DNA from: Paralithodes platypus
Lineage: Eukaryota; Arthropoda; Malacostraca; Decapoda; Lithodidae
Reading direction: 5' to 3'
Length of the DNA: 64,000 nt
Assembly (NCBI GenBank): GCA_032716605.1
Contig: CM064560.1
Span: 20,032,762 to 20,096,761 of the forward strand
Position numbers and translations under genes: made by a program. This document shows positions 30,786 through 40,869 of this stretch, in pieces (positions within the stretch are counted from its first letter, which is position 1; each line of letters begins with the position of its first letter). Under the pieces are notes generated by a model. It did no database searches and had not been told where the DNA came from. It saw only the letters and a list, made by a program, of their open reading frames with translations.

Positions 30786-30960
30786 CTCGGTCAAGTCGGC
30801 TGGACTAAGGAAGCGAAGTTTGAGCTCGGGTAGGGAACAAAGTGAACTGTGGGGATGAGTGGTGGTGCTGGTGGTAGTGGCGGCAGTACTGTTGTTGGTG
30901 TTATTGTTGCTGTTGTTGTTACTGCTGCTGCTGCTACTACTGCTGTCCTGCCCATCACCA
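30786..30960 (-). CDS. NAA60: NAA60-like N-alpha-acetyltransferase, exon 1 (first seen)
   Basis: This is 175 nt between acceptor TTATGTTTCAG and donor GTAGGC, ending in phase 0. The first base completes a codon from an unseen upstream exon. It encodes a Ser/Asn/Thr-rich run (from CAG and AAC repeats), then SSLCSLPELKLRFLSPADLT and Glu. This matches the family's N-terminal LSEVQLRFLCPDDID before VKRLCGDWFP. The low-complexity extension is absent from vertebrate NAA60. The initiator Met was not located; it should lie above 30960. Confidence 0.85.
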
Positions 30961-31199
30961 CTGAAACATAAATTATAGGCCTATTTAAATCATGAATTTT
31001 ATGAGAAATATTTTATTCAGCTTGGCTTATTTTTTATGTTGGGGATCAAATAGGTTATAACCTAAATAACAACTGAGTAAATCCACTCAGGAACAAGATA
31101 AAATCTCTAGAATATCTGTAAGTCTAGTGAATGAAAATCTTGAAAAATCCTATAGGCTAGGCTATCTAGGCAGCTAGCCAATCCAGTTTATTTAACAAC

Positions 31200-31440
31200 A
31201 TCCTGGAGGGCGGTCAAAACCTTAAGTTCTGACCACCTCCCGATCATCATCACAGTCACCATCAAAACCAGAATCACCTCAGTAACTGGCCACAGATACA
31301 CATACAGAACACTAATTATAAAAGAGCCAACTGGGAAGCTTTCACAACTGAAACAGAACAGCTCAAAACTCTAAAGTCTAGCCTAAACAGTACACCTATC
31401 ATGAACATCAACGATGCTGTACACTCTTTAGTCTTTACAT
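31200..31440 (+). pseudogene. Jockey-like LINE endonuclease C-terminal fragment
   Basis: A frame reads VKTLSSDHLPIIITVTIKT, with the SDH box of LINE endonucleases. After a shift it reads NYKRANWEAFTTETEQLKTL. It is a short, broken relic not related to LINE-A to F by visible similarity. Confidence 0.55.
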
Positions 31441-31502
31441 AGGCTATACAAGTTTAAAGGCCATTTTGTCCAGAGATTGTGGTTACAGTCTCACGTTCTA
31501 AA

Positions 31503-32432
31503 TACATACATACATACATACATAAAATTTTAAGACTGAGTGTTCCACACATACGTGCAGTTTCAGTCTCATGTCCTAATGGCGGCGTTCCAGGCAACCC
31601 TGTTAAGGGCTGCTTCACATGTCAAGTTCTTGGATTTGAGATCGGCACGTATAGTCCGATCCCAGGTCTTCCTCGGTCCACCCCTTGGTGCAGCTCCCTC
31701 CACAATCACAGACCTGCATTTTTTCACCCAATTTTGTTCATCCATTCTCTCCACATGTCCATACCATCCCAGTCCACTTGTACGCATCACCTCGCTAATA
31801 CTCTTTATACCTAAACGTCTCCTCAGCTCAACATTTGTTATTCTATCCTGTAGCCTGGCCCCACACATCCATCTCACCATTCTCATCTCATTACGTTCCA
31901 TTCTGTTGACATCGTCTACTTTAACGGCCCATGTTTCTGAGGCATACGTCATTGCACTTATAACACATGAGGCATACACCTTTCCCTTCAGTGGGAGAGG
32001 CATTCTTTTCATGGTCAGGATTGGCAGCAGTTCTCTGAACTTCCCCCAGCCACACCTAATTCTAGCAACAGTGGCAGCCTCGGCCCCACCACCGGCAGAG
32101 ATGGTATCTCCTAGGTAACAAAACTTGTTCACCAGCTCCAATGACTCATTTCCAAAATTCACAGCCACAGAATCATCACTTAACACAAGCTCGCCTTTGC
32201 ACACTAAGCACTCAAATTTCTCTATTTCTGACTTATCCTTCGGTAGGGGTCCCTTTATTCTACTACAGCGCTTACTTCCATGGTGTACCCAACATCGACA
32301 GATGCTACATTGAATTGAGTTAACGCCCACACCCTTTCCACACACTGCACATGGGTATGCACCGCTCTTTTCCACATTGCCTCGTCTCAATCTACAATGC
32401 ATAACCTTGGTTTTGTTAATATTGACTCTTAA
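31503..32432 (-). pseudogene. LINE-A copy 2, C-terminal part (downstream of the piggyBac insertion)
   Basis: In minus orientation this has MHCRLRRGNVEKSGAYPCAV, then the Cys/His finger, YASETWAVKVDDVNRMER and LGWYGHVERMDEQNWVKKC, ending ALNRVAWNAAIRT with no internal stop. The 3' end has an ATGT microsatellite (31500-31525). The piggyBac insertion site is TTAA 32429-32432. Coding resumes at 37057 with GMASKGL. Confidence 0.88.
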
Positions 32433-32845
32433 CCCTCCAGCCCCGGGGGCTATAGCTTGCGACTGTGCTCCGGTACCGGGTGTTTTGACGATCTTTGGCC
32501 TATGTTAACTACTCTGTAAGTCAATGAATATGTCATGTAATGTTGTAAATAAAAAAGAATAATGTTCCACAAACCTTCCTCTGTCGAATGGCGTTGAGTA
32601 GAGGTCTCTAGCCCCTCTGGTTGCATAATGGTGAGCGCGGGAAGACGAGTGCTTTTCGGCGGCAAATTCTTCCCGCGTTCGGACGCGTCGCCTCGGCCAT
32701 GGCTACGACGCACCTAGCCGCTCGCCGCGCCAAAGTATTTATCTCCCTTAGACGATTTTAGTGTTTGATATTGAGAATGTGATGTTTATTTGATATTTTC
32801 TAGTTATTTTGAGGCCAATTATATAAAATATGTTTATTAGGGTAT

Positions 32846-33706
32846 CACTGTCACTGATATTGCTAATTTTCACTCGATACCGTACATTTTATTAGTAATT
32901 GAGGTAGCTTATTGTTGTATTAGGCACTGATTATTCGTTATCACAGGTGTTTATTATACTTTGGCCATCAAATATTAGGTCTTGTGTCACTTTCACTTTG
33001 ACAAATATGCTTTAGAGTGTCACTGTCACTGATAATGCTCATTTTCACTCGATACCGTACATTTTATTAGTAATTGAGGTAGGTTATTGTTGTATTAGGC
33101 ACTGATTATTCGTTATCACAGGTGTTTATTATACTTTGGCCATCAAATATTAGGTCTTGTGTCACTTTCACTTTGACAAATATGCTTTAGAGAGTGTCAC
33201 TGTCACTGATAATGCTCATTTTCACTCGATACCGTACATTTTATTAGTAATTGAGGTAGGTTATTGTTGTATTAGGCACTGATTATTCGTTATCACAGGT
33301 GTTTATTATAGTTTGGCCATCAAATATTAGGTCTTGTGTCACTTTCACTTTGACAAATATGCTTTAGAGAGTGTCACTGTCACTGATAATGCTCATTTTC
33401 ACTCGATACCGTACATTTTATTAGTAATTGAGGTAGGTTATTGTTGTATTAGGCACTGATTATTCGTTATCACAGGTGTTTATTATAGTTTGGCCATCAA
33501 ATATTAGGTCTTGTGTCACTTTCACTTTGACAAATATGCTTTAGAGAGTGTCACTGTCACTGATAATGCTCATTTTCACTCGATACCGTACATTTTATTA
33601 GTAATTGAGGTAGGTTATTGTTGTATTAAGCACTGATTATTCGTTATCACAGGTGTTTATTATACTTTGGCCATCAAATATTAGGTCTTGTGTCACTTTC
33701 ACTTAG
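32846..33706. repeat. Five-copy 177-bp satellite inside piggyBac
   Basis: Units begin at CACTGTCACTGAT: 32846, 33021, 33198, 33375 and 33552 (periods 175, 177, 177, 177). Internal units are almost identical; the first is the most diverged. It lies 3' of the transposase stop, within the element. Confidence 0.9.
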
Positions 33707-33973
33707 TTATATGATTTGTAAACGATTTATATACAATTTATTGTGTCTTTTTTCACTGATTTCTATATTTCTATAGGTTCTAATCATATGAATGTCACTT
33801 GGTATATACATATGTGTCACTTTCACATATTATTATGGTGTAATTGTATTTGTATCAATGTTCTCATAATACATGACTTTTGTATTACAATACATTGGTT
33901 TTCTTCCACTTTTTGCCTATATATAATTATAGTGTACATATTGTCATTTTATTTGGCAATTTCAGTATGATTA

Positions 33974-36859
33974 TTAGAACTCCAGCTTGGAGTGGTAATC
34001 AAAGAAGCAATCTACAGCACAGAGTGCCACCTTGCACTCCACACACTCCAGGGTTGACTTTTTACCTGACCTCGGCTTCACCCTGCTGTTGTAGCAGACA
34101 TGGCACCGCTTCTGCTGTGTTCTTCCGGATTCATTCTGAGGCAGGGAACCAAGCCTGTGCCTAGTCAAGTATTGAGCAGACTGCAAGCGGTCAATAACGG
34201 CGGGCCCAGGATGTGCCACTGCCCTCTGTGGCATAGCATACTTCTCCAGGAGCTCCGTCAACACCTGCTTTTGGAACCTCCGCAGGCTATTGAACTTCAT
34301 GGGTGTGTTCACATTCCGAAGCTTGTATATGTTGTAGGCATTCAGAACTGACATGTCCACCATATGCAGAAAGAACTTTTTGTACCATCTGCACGAGGTA
34401 CGCAGGCAGTCAATGAAGCCTATCTGCATGTCGGACTTGTCCACCAGCCTCATGTTGATGTTGTAGTCCAGGACAGCATCGGGCTTGGTCACCCTGGCCT
34501 GGGTGCGGCGATCCACCTTGCCAGTCTCCACCATTTCCCCCTTGTGGATGGTGGTCAGGAGGTTGACCTTCCGCTGGTCGTGCCAGTGGATAGCCAGAAT
34601 GGGCCCCGACTTCTTCTTGAACACATCACCTTTTTTGGTCTTTGGAGGGAAAGGTGGCATGCCCTTCCTTTTCCCTCGTACTGTGCCTACAGTCCCCGTC
34701 TTGCGCTCATGCAGGTACTGTGAGAGAGTGGGGGACGTGTAATAATTGTCCGTGTAGAGGACGTGATTCTTATGAAAGTAGCGGTCCATCATGGCTTGCA
34801 CCACTGCTCCGCCAAAGCCAATGAGGGGGTCCACAAGCAAGTCCCCTTCCTTCCCGCTGTAGACCAGGAAGTCCAGGACATAGCCAGTTTGGCAGTCGCA
34901 CAGCACAAAGAATTTTATGCCAAAGCGATGTCTTTTTGAGGGGATGTACTGCCGGAAGCTGAGTTTTCCCCGGAACAGCACAAGAGACTCGTCAATGACG
35001 ACCTTGCGGAAGGGCTTGAAGTAGGAGGTGAAGCGTTCTCGCATCATCTCATACAACGTCCTAATCTTCCACAGCTTGTCTGGGAGGTGGACGTCAAGGT
35101 TGGTGACAAGATGGAGCGCTGCGAGGATATCAAGGTACCGGTCGCGAGACATATATTTCCCGAAGGCAGGGGTGGATATCAGATCATTGGTGATCCAATA
35201 GTCAGGCAACCTATGCTTCTTGACATGAGGCATTAGCATGGTGAGTGCCAGGAACACCATGAACTCTTTATGAGTCACTGGGGTCCACTGCCTCATGTGG
35301 CCCTTGGTCACCTTTCCCAAAAAGTGGACCTGGAATTGGTGCTGCTTATTTGTCTCTTTGACAACATAGCCTACCACCTCCTCATCAAAGAAGGCCTCAA
35401 ACAGTTCGTGTGGTGGAGCATTGGGGCCTGCAGGAAAATTGGGGGTAACGCCTGAACCCTCCAGTACCTCATCAAAAGCTGGCACATCAGGGTTGTATGC
35501 ATCCTCATCAACTACGTCTTGCCACTGAAAAACGTAGAATGGGTCTTGTCTACGCTGACGAGGAGCTCCAGCTGGTGGCCCAGCACGCCCACGGCCAACT
35601 CGGGAGGCGCGCGCCCTAGGGCGGCGAGGGCGGCGGCCAGGGCGGTGGGCAGCACGACGGGCAGCACGACGCCGGGCCAAGCGGATGGGTCGAGGGTCGT
35701 CGATGTCCATATAGTCATCGTCAGAGTGGTCATCTTGCCCTGACGGTGGACCTATGTAATCATGGCCAGAGTCTTCAGAGAGGTGCCCTTCATCATCAGT
35801 GGCCCCCACATAATCTGGCGGGGAACCAGTGATGCGTGGGCGGCGTGCGGGTGGGCGAGGTGGGGAAGGAGTGGCAGGTGAGGCTGTGTCCCCCCGAGGT
35901 CCCGGGCTCCTTGGCCTGCGACGAGTGACAGAAAGCAATGTTTCACTGTCACTAGGGCCAGGTATTGGTGATGCGAGCTCAAAGACTTCTTCAGGAAGAC
36001 ATGTTGAAGGCGGGAGAGGTGGGGAGGACCGTGGGGAAAGTTGCGGGGACGTATGGCTGGGGCCGGCCGGGGTGGACGCCGCGGGAGCCTCGAACAAAAC
36101 TCTCTTACTTTTCTTAATTTTCTTGGTATATTTCCTACCTTTCCCCTTTTCGGCAGCAGTATGTCTCCTGTCGGGGGACCTAGGAGGCAAATAGGCCGAA
36201 AGTGTGGGGTCCTCAACCCTTGGCAATGGTGGGGGTGGTGGGGAAGAATGCGGGGCATCCGGGTCATCTTGGGTGGCGTGGGTAGATAAGGGAGACAATG
36301 GCGGACGAGAAGGGTCACCACGCTGACCCTCACTCACAGCCTCATCCTCACCAAGTAGTTTTGCTTGTTCCCTAGCTGCCGCGGCCGCCTTCTCAAGTAT
36401 TTTCTGCTTATACAAATGTAGCTTGAAAGGCGATTTACCAGGGGAAGGGCTTGGCGTCGTGTCACTTAAGCGAAATTTGGTGAGTGACCTTGAACTCTCC
36501 CACTCGCTCACTCTCTCAAGTTCACTGTCTTTAGGTAAACCAGCTTCCTCAACAACTGGTACATCACCTTCATCACTCTCATCACTGTCATGTTCTCTCG
36601 CAAATCCCAGGAATTGCTCTTCTTTATCACTCTCATGGCCATAATCACTCGACTTATAATTACTGGAGTCGTCACTGACTTCATCATCAACATTATGCTT
36701 GGCATCAGCTCGCTCATAAAGTCTCAATGTCGTCTCAATACCTCCGGGAGATAACACATTTAGGCGATGGCGTCGGGGTAAGGCGCGACGAACAAGCAAG
36801 GGCGTCGTAGGAAGCACGGTATCGGACACAGCGGAATCACTATTTGGCGTACTGTCCAT
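33974..36859 (-). CDS. PiggyBac transposase
   Basis: This is a DDD transposase that cuts and joins at TTAA. I choose the ATG at 36859 (MDSTPNSDSAVSD): the open frame continues upstream to 37084, but that first codon lies outside the element. The protein is 961 aa. Residues 1 to about 470 are acidic, Ser/Pro-rich and then Arg-rich (RRRAARRAAHRPGRR), probably disordered. The catalytic domain has Asp623 (KVVIDESLVLFRG), Asp704 (HVLYTDNYYTSP) and Asp807 with Asp810 (MRLVDKSDMQ). This spacing is close to that of the moth enzyme. The C-terminal cysteine-rich domain (RCHVCYNS, CVEC, CAVDCF) is intact. No stops or shifts were seen. Confidence 0.93.
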   Translation of the reverse strand: MDSTPNSDSAVSDTVLPTTPLLVRRALPRRHRLNVLSPGGIETTLRLYERADAKHNVDDEVSDDSSNYKSSDYGHESDKEEQFLGFAREHDSDESDEGDVPVVEEAGLPKDSELERVSEWESSRSLTKFRLSDTTPSPSPGKSPFKLHLYKQKILEKAAAAAREQAKLLGEDEAVSEGQRGDPSRPPLSPLSTHATQDDPDAPHSSPPPPPLPRVEDPTLSAYLPPRSPDRRHTAAEKGKGRKYTKKIKKSKRVLFEAPAASTPAGPSHTSPQLSPRSSPPLPPSTCLPEEVFELASPIPGPSDSETLLSVTRRRPRSPGPRGDTASPATPSPPRPPARRPRITGSPPDYVGATDDEGHLSEDSGHDYIGPPSGQDDHSDDDYMDIDDPRPIRLARRRAARRAAHRPGRRPRRPRARASRVGRGRAGPPAGAPRQRRQDPFYVFQWQDVVDEDAYNPDVPAFDEVLEGSGVTPNFPAGPNAPPHELFEAFFDEEVVGYVVKETNKQHQFQVHFLGKVTKGHMRQWTPVTHKEFMVFLALTMLMPHVKKHRLPDYWITNDLISTPAFGKYMSRDRYLDILAALHLVTNLDVHLPDKLWKIRTLYEMMRERFTSYFKPFRKVVIDESLVLFRGKLSFRQYIPSKRHRFGIKFFVLCDCQTGYVLDFLVYSGKEGDLLVDPLIGFGGAVVQAMMDRYFHKNHVLYTDNYYTSPTLSQYLHERKTGTVGTVRGKRKGMPPFPPKTKKGDVFKKKSGPILAIHWHDQRKVNLLTTIHKGEMVETGKVDRRTQARVTKPDAVLDYNINMRLVDKSDMQIGFIDCLRTSCRWYKKFFLHMVDMSVLNAYNIYKLRNVNTPMKFNSLRRFQKQVLTELLEKYAMPQRAVAHPGPAVIDRLQSAQYLTRHRLGSLPQNESGRTQQKRCHVCYNSRVKPRSGKKSTLECVECKVALCAVDCFFDYHSKLEF

Positions 36860-37056
36860 GATGGCGTCGGGGTAGATACTGTTGCTGTGGCGGAGTTTAC
36901 GCCTGGTGGCGCCACCTACCGTCCCACGATACCGAAAATGTACGCGCGGCATTCGAAAGCACGCATGCAAGCAATGGGCGTTCAAGAGCCCTTCCGGGTT
37001 GCGCGGGCCGAGGTTGTTATGGGCGTTCAAGAGCCCATCCGGGTTGGAGGGGTTAA

Positions 37057-37929
37057 ACCCTTGCTCGCCATGCCCTCTCTCCATTCTCTGAATTTGGCCT
37101 CAGCATCTTGCATACTGTCAGCTATGAGGACTAAATCGTCTGCATAAAACAGTTCCAACGGGAGTCCGCCTCTAAAAACTCTAGACAGTGCCTCCAAGAC
37201 CATAATGAAGAGGAGGGGGCTTAACACTGAACTCTGATGGACTCCAACACGGACTGCGAACTCATCACTCAGTACACCCTTCACCCTCACCGCACTTCGC
37301 GAATCCTCATACATCTTCACTATCACACGCACCAGCCACTCTTCCACACCAAGTTTCCTCATAGCCCACTGCACATTATCTCTAGGCACCCTATCAAAGG
37401 CCTTCTCCAGGTCTACAAAAACAAAGTAAAGATCCCTGCCTTTTAGTAAGTATCTTTCCTGTATCTGCCTGACTATGAAGATAGCATCGATTGTACCCCG
37501 TCCTGGCATAAAACCAAACTGCATATCATCAATGGAGATGCTTTGCCTGATCAAACCCTAAAAGACTCTATCACAGACCTTCATGATTTGGTCAAGCATT
37601 TTCAGGCCCCTATAATTTCCTCTATCTAGCGCATCCCCTTTTCCTTTGTATATATTTACTATTACACTTTTGAGCCAATCCTCTGGGATTTTCTCATCTT
37701 TAATAATGGTGTTTATCAACTCAGTGACTAAGTTGACACCAGTCTCCCCTGAGGCTTTTATCATCTCAGTGACAATGTCAGAGCAACCTGGAGCTTTACC
37801 ATCCTTCATTTTATTGATTGCGTCGCTCACTACAGCTGGTGCTATCAAAGGATGGGGTCCAGATATTGGTTTCTTGATGCTAAGCTGTTCCTTATCCCAT
37901 TCAAACTCTACATTTAGTAATCGCGGCAT
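37057..37929 (-). pseudogene. LINE-A copy 2, RT part (upstream of the piggyBac insertion)
   Basis: On the minus strand this reads DGKAPGCSDIVTEMIKASG, SVIVNIYKGKGD, then a TAG at 37558-37560 after VCDRVF, then MQFGFMPGRGTIDAIF, VDLEKAFDRVPRD and LPLELFYADDLVLIAD. It ends at EGMASKGL, at the TTAA. The in-frame TAG is the only lesion visible in this part. Confidence 0.87.
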
Positions 37930-37934
37930 TTAGC

Positions 37935-38130
37935 AATGGCGGCCCTGTCAAGGGCTGCCTCTGTTGTCAAGTTCCATATTTTGAGATCGGACCGGAGTAC
38001 TGTACTTGATTCCACGAGAAGAGGCAACCCTATGAGCACAGCTCCCTAGCCTCTTATTCATCACTAAAGGTAAGCAATCACGTTCACAGTCCAGCATTTT
38101 ATCACCCAGTTCTGATCATCCATTGTTTAT
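37935..38130 (-). pseudogene. LINE-A 3' end fragment (third copy)
   Basis: The sequence AATGGCGGCCCTGTCAAGGG onward resembles the LINE-A tail at 31578-31760 with many substitutions. It abuts the 5' end of LINE-A copy 2, so two LINE-A pieces lie head to tail. Confidence 0.5.
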
Positions 38131-38299
38131 GAACCCCATTGGAAATTGCAAAAATAAACATTATCCATATACAGTCTGGCCTGCCAATACGCAAGCTTTT
38201 AATACGCGATTCACCTTATACGCGAGGAGGGGATCGAATCATACCCAAAACTTTCAAAACGCGTGATGTACCTTTAAAACGCGAATCCGGGGCCAATAT

Positions 38300-38885
38300 A
38301 AGGGCAATTCCGGGGAGTTCAGCTAATACGCGAGGCCCCCCACCATTCCGCGCATCCATCTGCGTCCAGTCAGTCACCGAGGCAGAGGCAGAGGCAGTTC
38401 AAGCGGCCCGCGCAGTGGCTGGTTTCGGGGCAGTGACAGCCGAGGAGATTCGTGAGGTTATTGAGGCAGGTGAACAACAGACTCAAGGTGACACAATTGA
38501 GCAGATTGATGCCGAAGATCAAGCACATCAAGCACGACAACCGAACAACGACGTTGAACCAGCCCCTGCACCTGCTAACATGGATCTGTCTGTAGGTAAA
38601 CTGAGCGAAATCTTGGCTTTAGTTGACCAACTCAAGGAAGGATTTCGGTCGGTGGAGCAGTGCCCTGTGAGAACACATGAAGTCCTGCTGGGCGTTGACA
38701 GTGTTTTCCGCTTTTATTCTGACAAACATCATCAGGAAGTCAACAAGAGGAGACAAACTTTAATGACAAGATTCCTTGCCCGCCAAGAACCTCGACAAGA
38801 AGATGATGACGAACCCCAACCTTCGACCTCGGCAGGCTCGGCTGCTCAGGTTGACATGCCGACGATGATTTTGGTGGCTTCATGA
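38300..38885 (+). pseudogene. Tigger-type transposase C-terminal remnant
   Basis: The open frame covers the region after the catalytic domain: Ala/Glu-rich helix (VTEAEAEAVQAARAVAG), KLSEILALVDQLKEGFRSV, HHQEVNKRRQTLMTRFLA and DDDEPQPSTS. The frame extends upstream across the TIR, so its apparent first Met at 38139 is outside the element and not meaningful. No DNA-binding HTH or DDE motifs are present. Confidence 0.6.
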
Positions 38886-38961
38886 GGGAGGTTCAGGTGG
38901 AGCAAAGGCGCCTGGCCCTCAACAGAGTGCTAGATGCCAGGGATAGTTCGTCGGACGATGA

Positions 38962-39790
38962 TTTTTTTTTTTTTTTTTTTTTTTTTAAGAGACAATGAAC
39001 GGAGGAAGGAAAAACACAGATAAAACAAAAAGGTCCATGTGCCTAAAGGCATCCTCCATTCATAAAATGTTTGGAACAACTGGATTTAAACATTTGTAGA
39101 TTGTAAGTTTGTGGAAAGCAATTCGAGGGAAGTGAATTCCAAAGAGTAGTAGCTCTGGGGATAAATGAATTCTGATAAGCAGAAGTTCTGCATTGTGGAG
39201 GAGAAAGTGTAAATTCATGGGCGCTCTCAGCTGCCCTAGTTCTACGGGGAAAGATGTGGAGAGGCGGCACAATTGAAGCAAGTTCCTCGGAACAATTGCT
39301 GTGAAAATATCTGTAGAATAATGCAAGGGATGCAACGTTTCTTCGTATGGATAATGTAGGAAGGTCCTGTGTGATTGCAGGGTTATTGATTAATCTAATA
39401 GCTTTATTTTGAATTTTGTCCAACTGCCTCAATGCAACCACTCCACTTCCACCCCACAGAGGTGAACAGTAATCCATCTGAGAACGCACATGACTTTTAT
39501 ATATTACGGCCAACTGCTCGTCAGTGAAGAATTCTCGAACTCTGTACAGGAGTCCCAGTTTTTTAGAGGCATTCTTAGCAATGCTTCTAACATAATGTGT
39601 CCAGCTCAAGTTAGTAGTTAATGTTACACCGAGAATGTCAATACTAGGGGAAGTGGGAATATTTACATCATTAACAAATATATGGGAGTCAGTGAGATTC
39701 TGTCGGTTAGAAAATTTAATATACTTGGTTTTCTGTGCATTAAAGGAAGCTAGATTCTTTTGTCCCCATCCATTAATTCTAGAATTCTAG
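38962..39790 (-). pseudogene. LINE-E copy 2, C-terminal part with poly(A)
   Basis: On the minus strand this reads SWTHYVRSIAKNASKKLGLL, VRSQMDYCSPLWGGSG, IRRNVASLALFYRYFHSNC and ATTLWNSLPSNCFPQ. It ends with a poly(A) of 25 (T-run 38962-38986 on the plus strand). It is 5'-truncated near 39790 just before the RT active site. The 188 codons have no stop, so insertion is fairly recent. Confidence 0.85.
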
Positions 39791-39792
39791 AT

Positions 39793-40004
39793 GCCGGGGC
39801 CGGGGCCGGGGCTGGGGCCGGGGCCGGGGCTGGGGCCGGGGCTGGGGCTGGGGCTGGGGCTGGGGCTGGGGCTGGGGCTGGGGCTGGGGCTGGGGCTGGG
39901 GCTGGGGCTGGAGCTGGGGCTGGGGCCGGGGCTGGGGCCGGGGCTGGGGCCGGGGCTGGGGCTGGGGCTGGGGCTGGGGCCGGGGCTGGGGCTGGGGCCG
40001 GGGC
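39793..40004. repeat. GGGGCT/GGGGCC hexanucleotide satellite
   Basis: About 35 tandem hexamers occur, mixed GGGGCT and GGGGCC. The G-rich strand could form G-quadruplexes. Both strands give long Gly/Ala- or Pro-rich open frames that are not genes. Confidence 0.95.
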
Positions 40005-40020
40005 ACATTAGCTGAACTCG

Positions 40021-40066
40021 CCCTGCCTCGGAGGGGGCCTGCCTCGGAGGGGGCCTGCCTCGGAGC
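40021..40066. repeat. 16-bp tandem repeat
   Basis: Nearly three copies of GCCTCGGAGGGGGCCT directly follow the hexanucleotide satellite. Confidence 0.8.
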
Positions 40067-40344
40067 CCCCACCCTTCATATCTACAGTACTGTTAATTTT
40101 AAGGTGAGTTTATTATTATTGTTATATTTTCTTATGATTTGGATGTTTATGTATACATATATGTACCTTTTGTGGCAATTGACGGAGATAAATAGGCCTA
40201 AAGTAGACAACTTGGATTCAGTGCCGCCCATATCGATTTATTCCCATATAATACTCTATTGCTAATACGCGAATTTCCATTCCGCGCCCTCGTGAGTCGC
40301 CCATATATTCACGTATTGAGAGGCCATACTGTATCATTATCCAC

Positions 40345-40482
40345 CAAAACAACAACAAATATTTGCACACTCGTGATCACGTTAGGCTACCGTCTATTTT
40401 GACTGCCGTGGGATACAATAATAGGTTGAGGGGATGATTTGCCTCTCCTCCCCCATGACTTATTGTCATCATCATAAATATT
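40345..40482. repeat. Foldback repeat P, copy 1 (first part)
   Basis: This contains CCGTCTATTTTGACTGCC, then GATACAATAATAGGTTGAGG and CATGACTTATTGTCATCATC, as in copies at 46130-46250 and 47940-48020. It is interrupted at ATAAATATT by a LINE-D fragment and continues at 40870. Confidence 0.7.
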
Positions 40483-40869
40483 AAAGAGTGAGAGCAGTGG
40501 AAATGAATTACTTAAGGAGTGCGTGCAGAGTTACATGGAGGGATAGACAGACTAATGAGGAAGTAAGAAGGAGGTGTGGTGTGGAGGTAGATGTGCTGGA
40601 AAGTGTGAAAAGGAACAACTTGAGATGGTTCGGCCATATGGAACGTATGGAAAGCGAGAGAATGACTAAGAGGGTGTACGAGAGCGAGGTGGAGGGACAG
40701 AGGGGGAGAGGTAGACCGAATATGAGGTGGAAGGATGGAGTGAGGAACTACATGAACGAAGGCGGTGCTGGTTGGGGGGAGGGGCGTCGACTGACTGGGG
40801 ACAGAGGTGCATGGGGGCGGTTCGTTCGTGGCCACCCCTTCGGGGATCACGGCGTCAGGCAATAGATAG
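40483..40869 (+). pseudogene. LINE-D 3' end with 9-bp target duplication
   Basis: The coding tail is ACRVTWRDRQTNEEVRRRCG, LRWFGHMERMESERMTKRVY, RGRPNMRWKDGVRNYM and GHPFGDHGVRQ, with TAG and an ATAG microsatellite. Flanking ATAAATATT is at 40474-40482 and 40870-40878. The uninterrupted repeat at about 46235-46260 reads CATCATATATATTGCCAGC, which shows the empty site. Confidence 0.85.

Larger units (their letters stand above)
32433..37052 (-). mobile_element. Complete piggyBac element, apparently intact
   Basis: This is a 4620-bp element with TTAA at 32429-32432 and 37053-37056. The ends are CCCTCCAGCCCCGG and, on the other strand, CCCCTCCAACCCGG. The right subterminal region has two CCCGGA(A/T)GGGCTCTTGAACG units. 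It carries one transposase gene on the minus strand and a 177-bp satellite near the left end. It splits LINE-A copy 2 exactly at a TTAA present in the uninterrupted LINE-A at 1970-1975. Confidence 0.93.
38172..40331 (+). mobile_element. Tigger/pogo-like element, internally deleted and interrupted
   Basis: The ends CAGTCTGGCCTGCCAATACG and, on the other strand, CAGTATGGCCTCTCAATACG are flanked by TA (38170-38171, 40332-40333). An open frame through 38885 keeps only a transposase-tail-like region: VRTHEVLLGVDSVFRFYSDK, then EPRQEDDDEPQPSTSA, an acidic tail like those of Tigger/jerky proteins. The DDE domain is missing. A LINE-E fragment and a GGGGCY satellite lie in its 3' half. Confidence 0.72.

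Noticed and set aside
35500..36300. Plus-strand ORFs opposite the transposase N-terminus as separate genes
   Set aside because: They mirror the disordered Pro/Ser/Arg-rich part of the transposase on the other strand and have no domain of their own.
37053..37084. First Met of the transposase frame at 37084
   Set aside because: It lies outside the right end of the piggyBac element, in LINE-A DNA. The internal ATG at 36859 is a better start.
38929..39795. CTAGATGCC on both sides of the LINE-E fragment as a target duplication
   Set aside because: The left copy is about 25 bp away from the poly(A) end, so it does not flank the insert.
39760..40015. Long Gly/Ala-, Gly/Leu- and Pro-rich open frames on both strands
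   Set aside because: They are translations of the GGGGCY hexanucleotide array; no start context or conserved protein.
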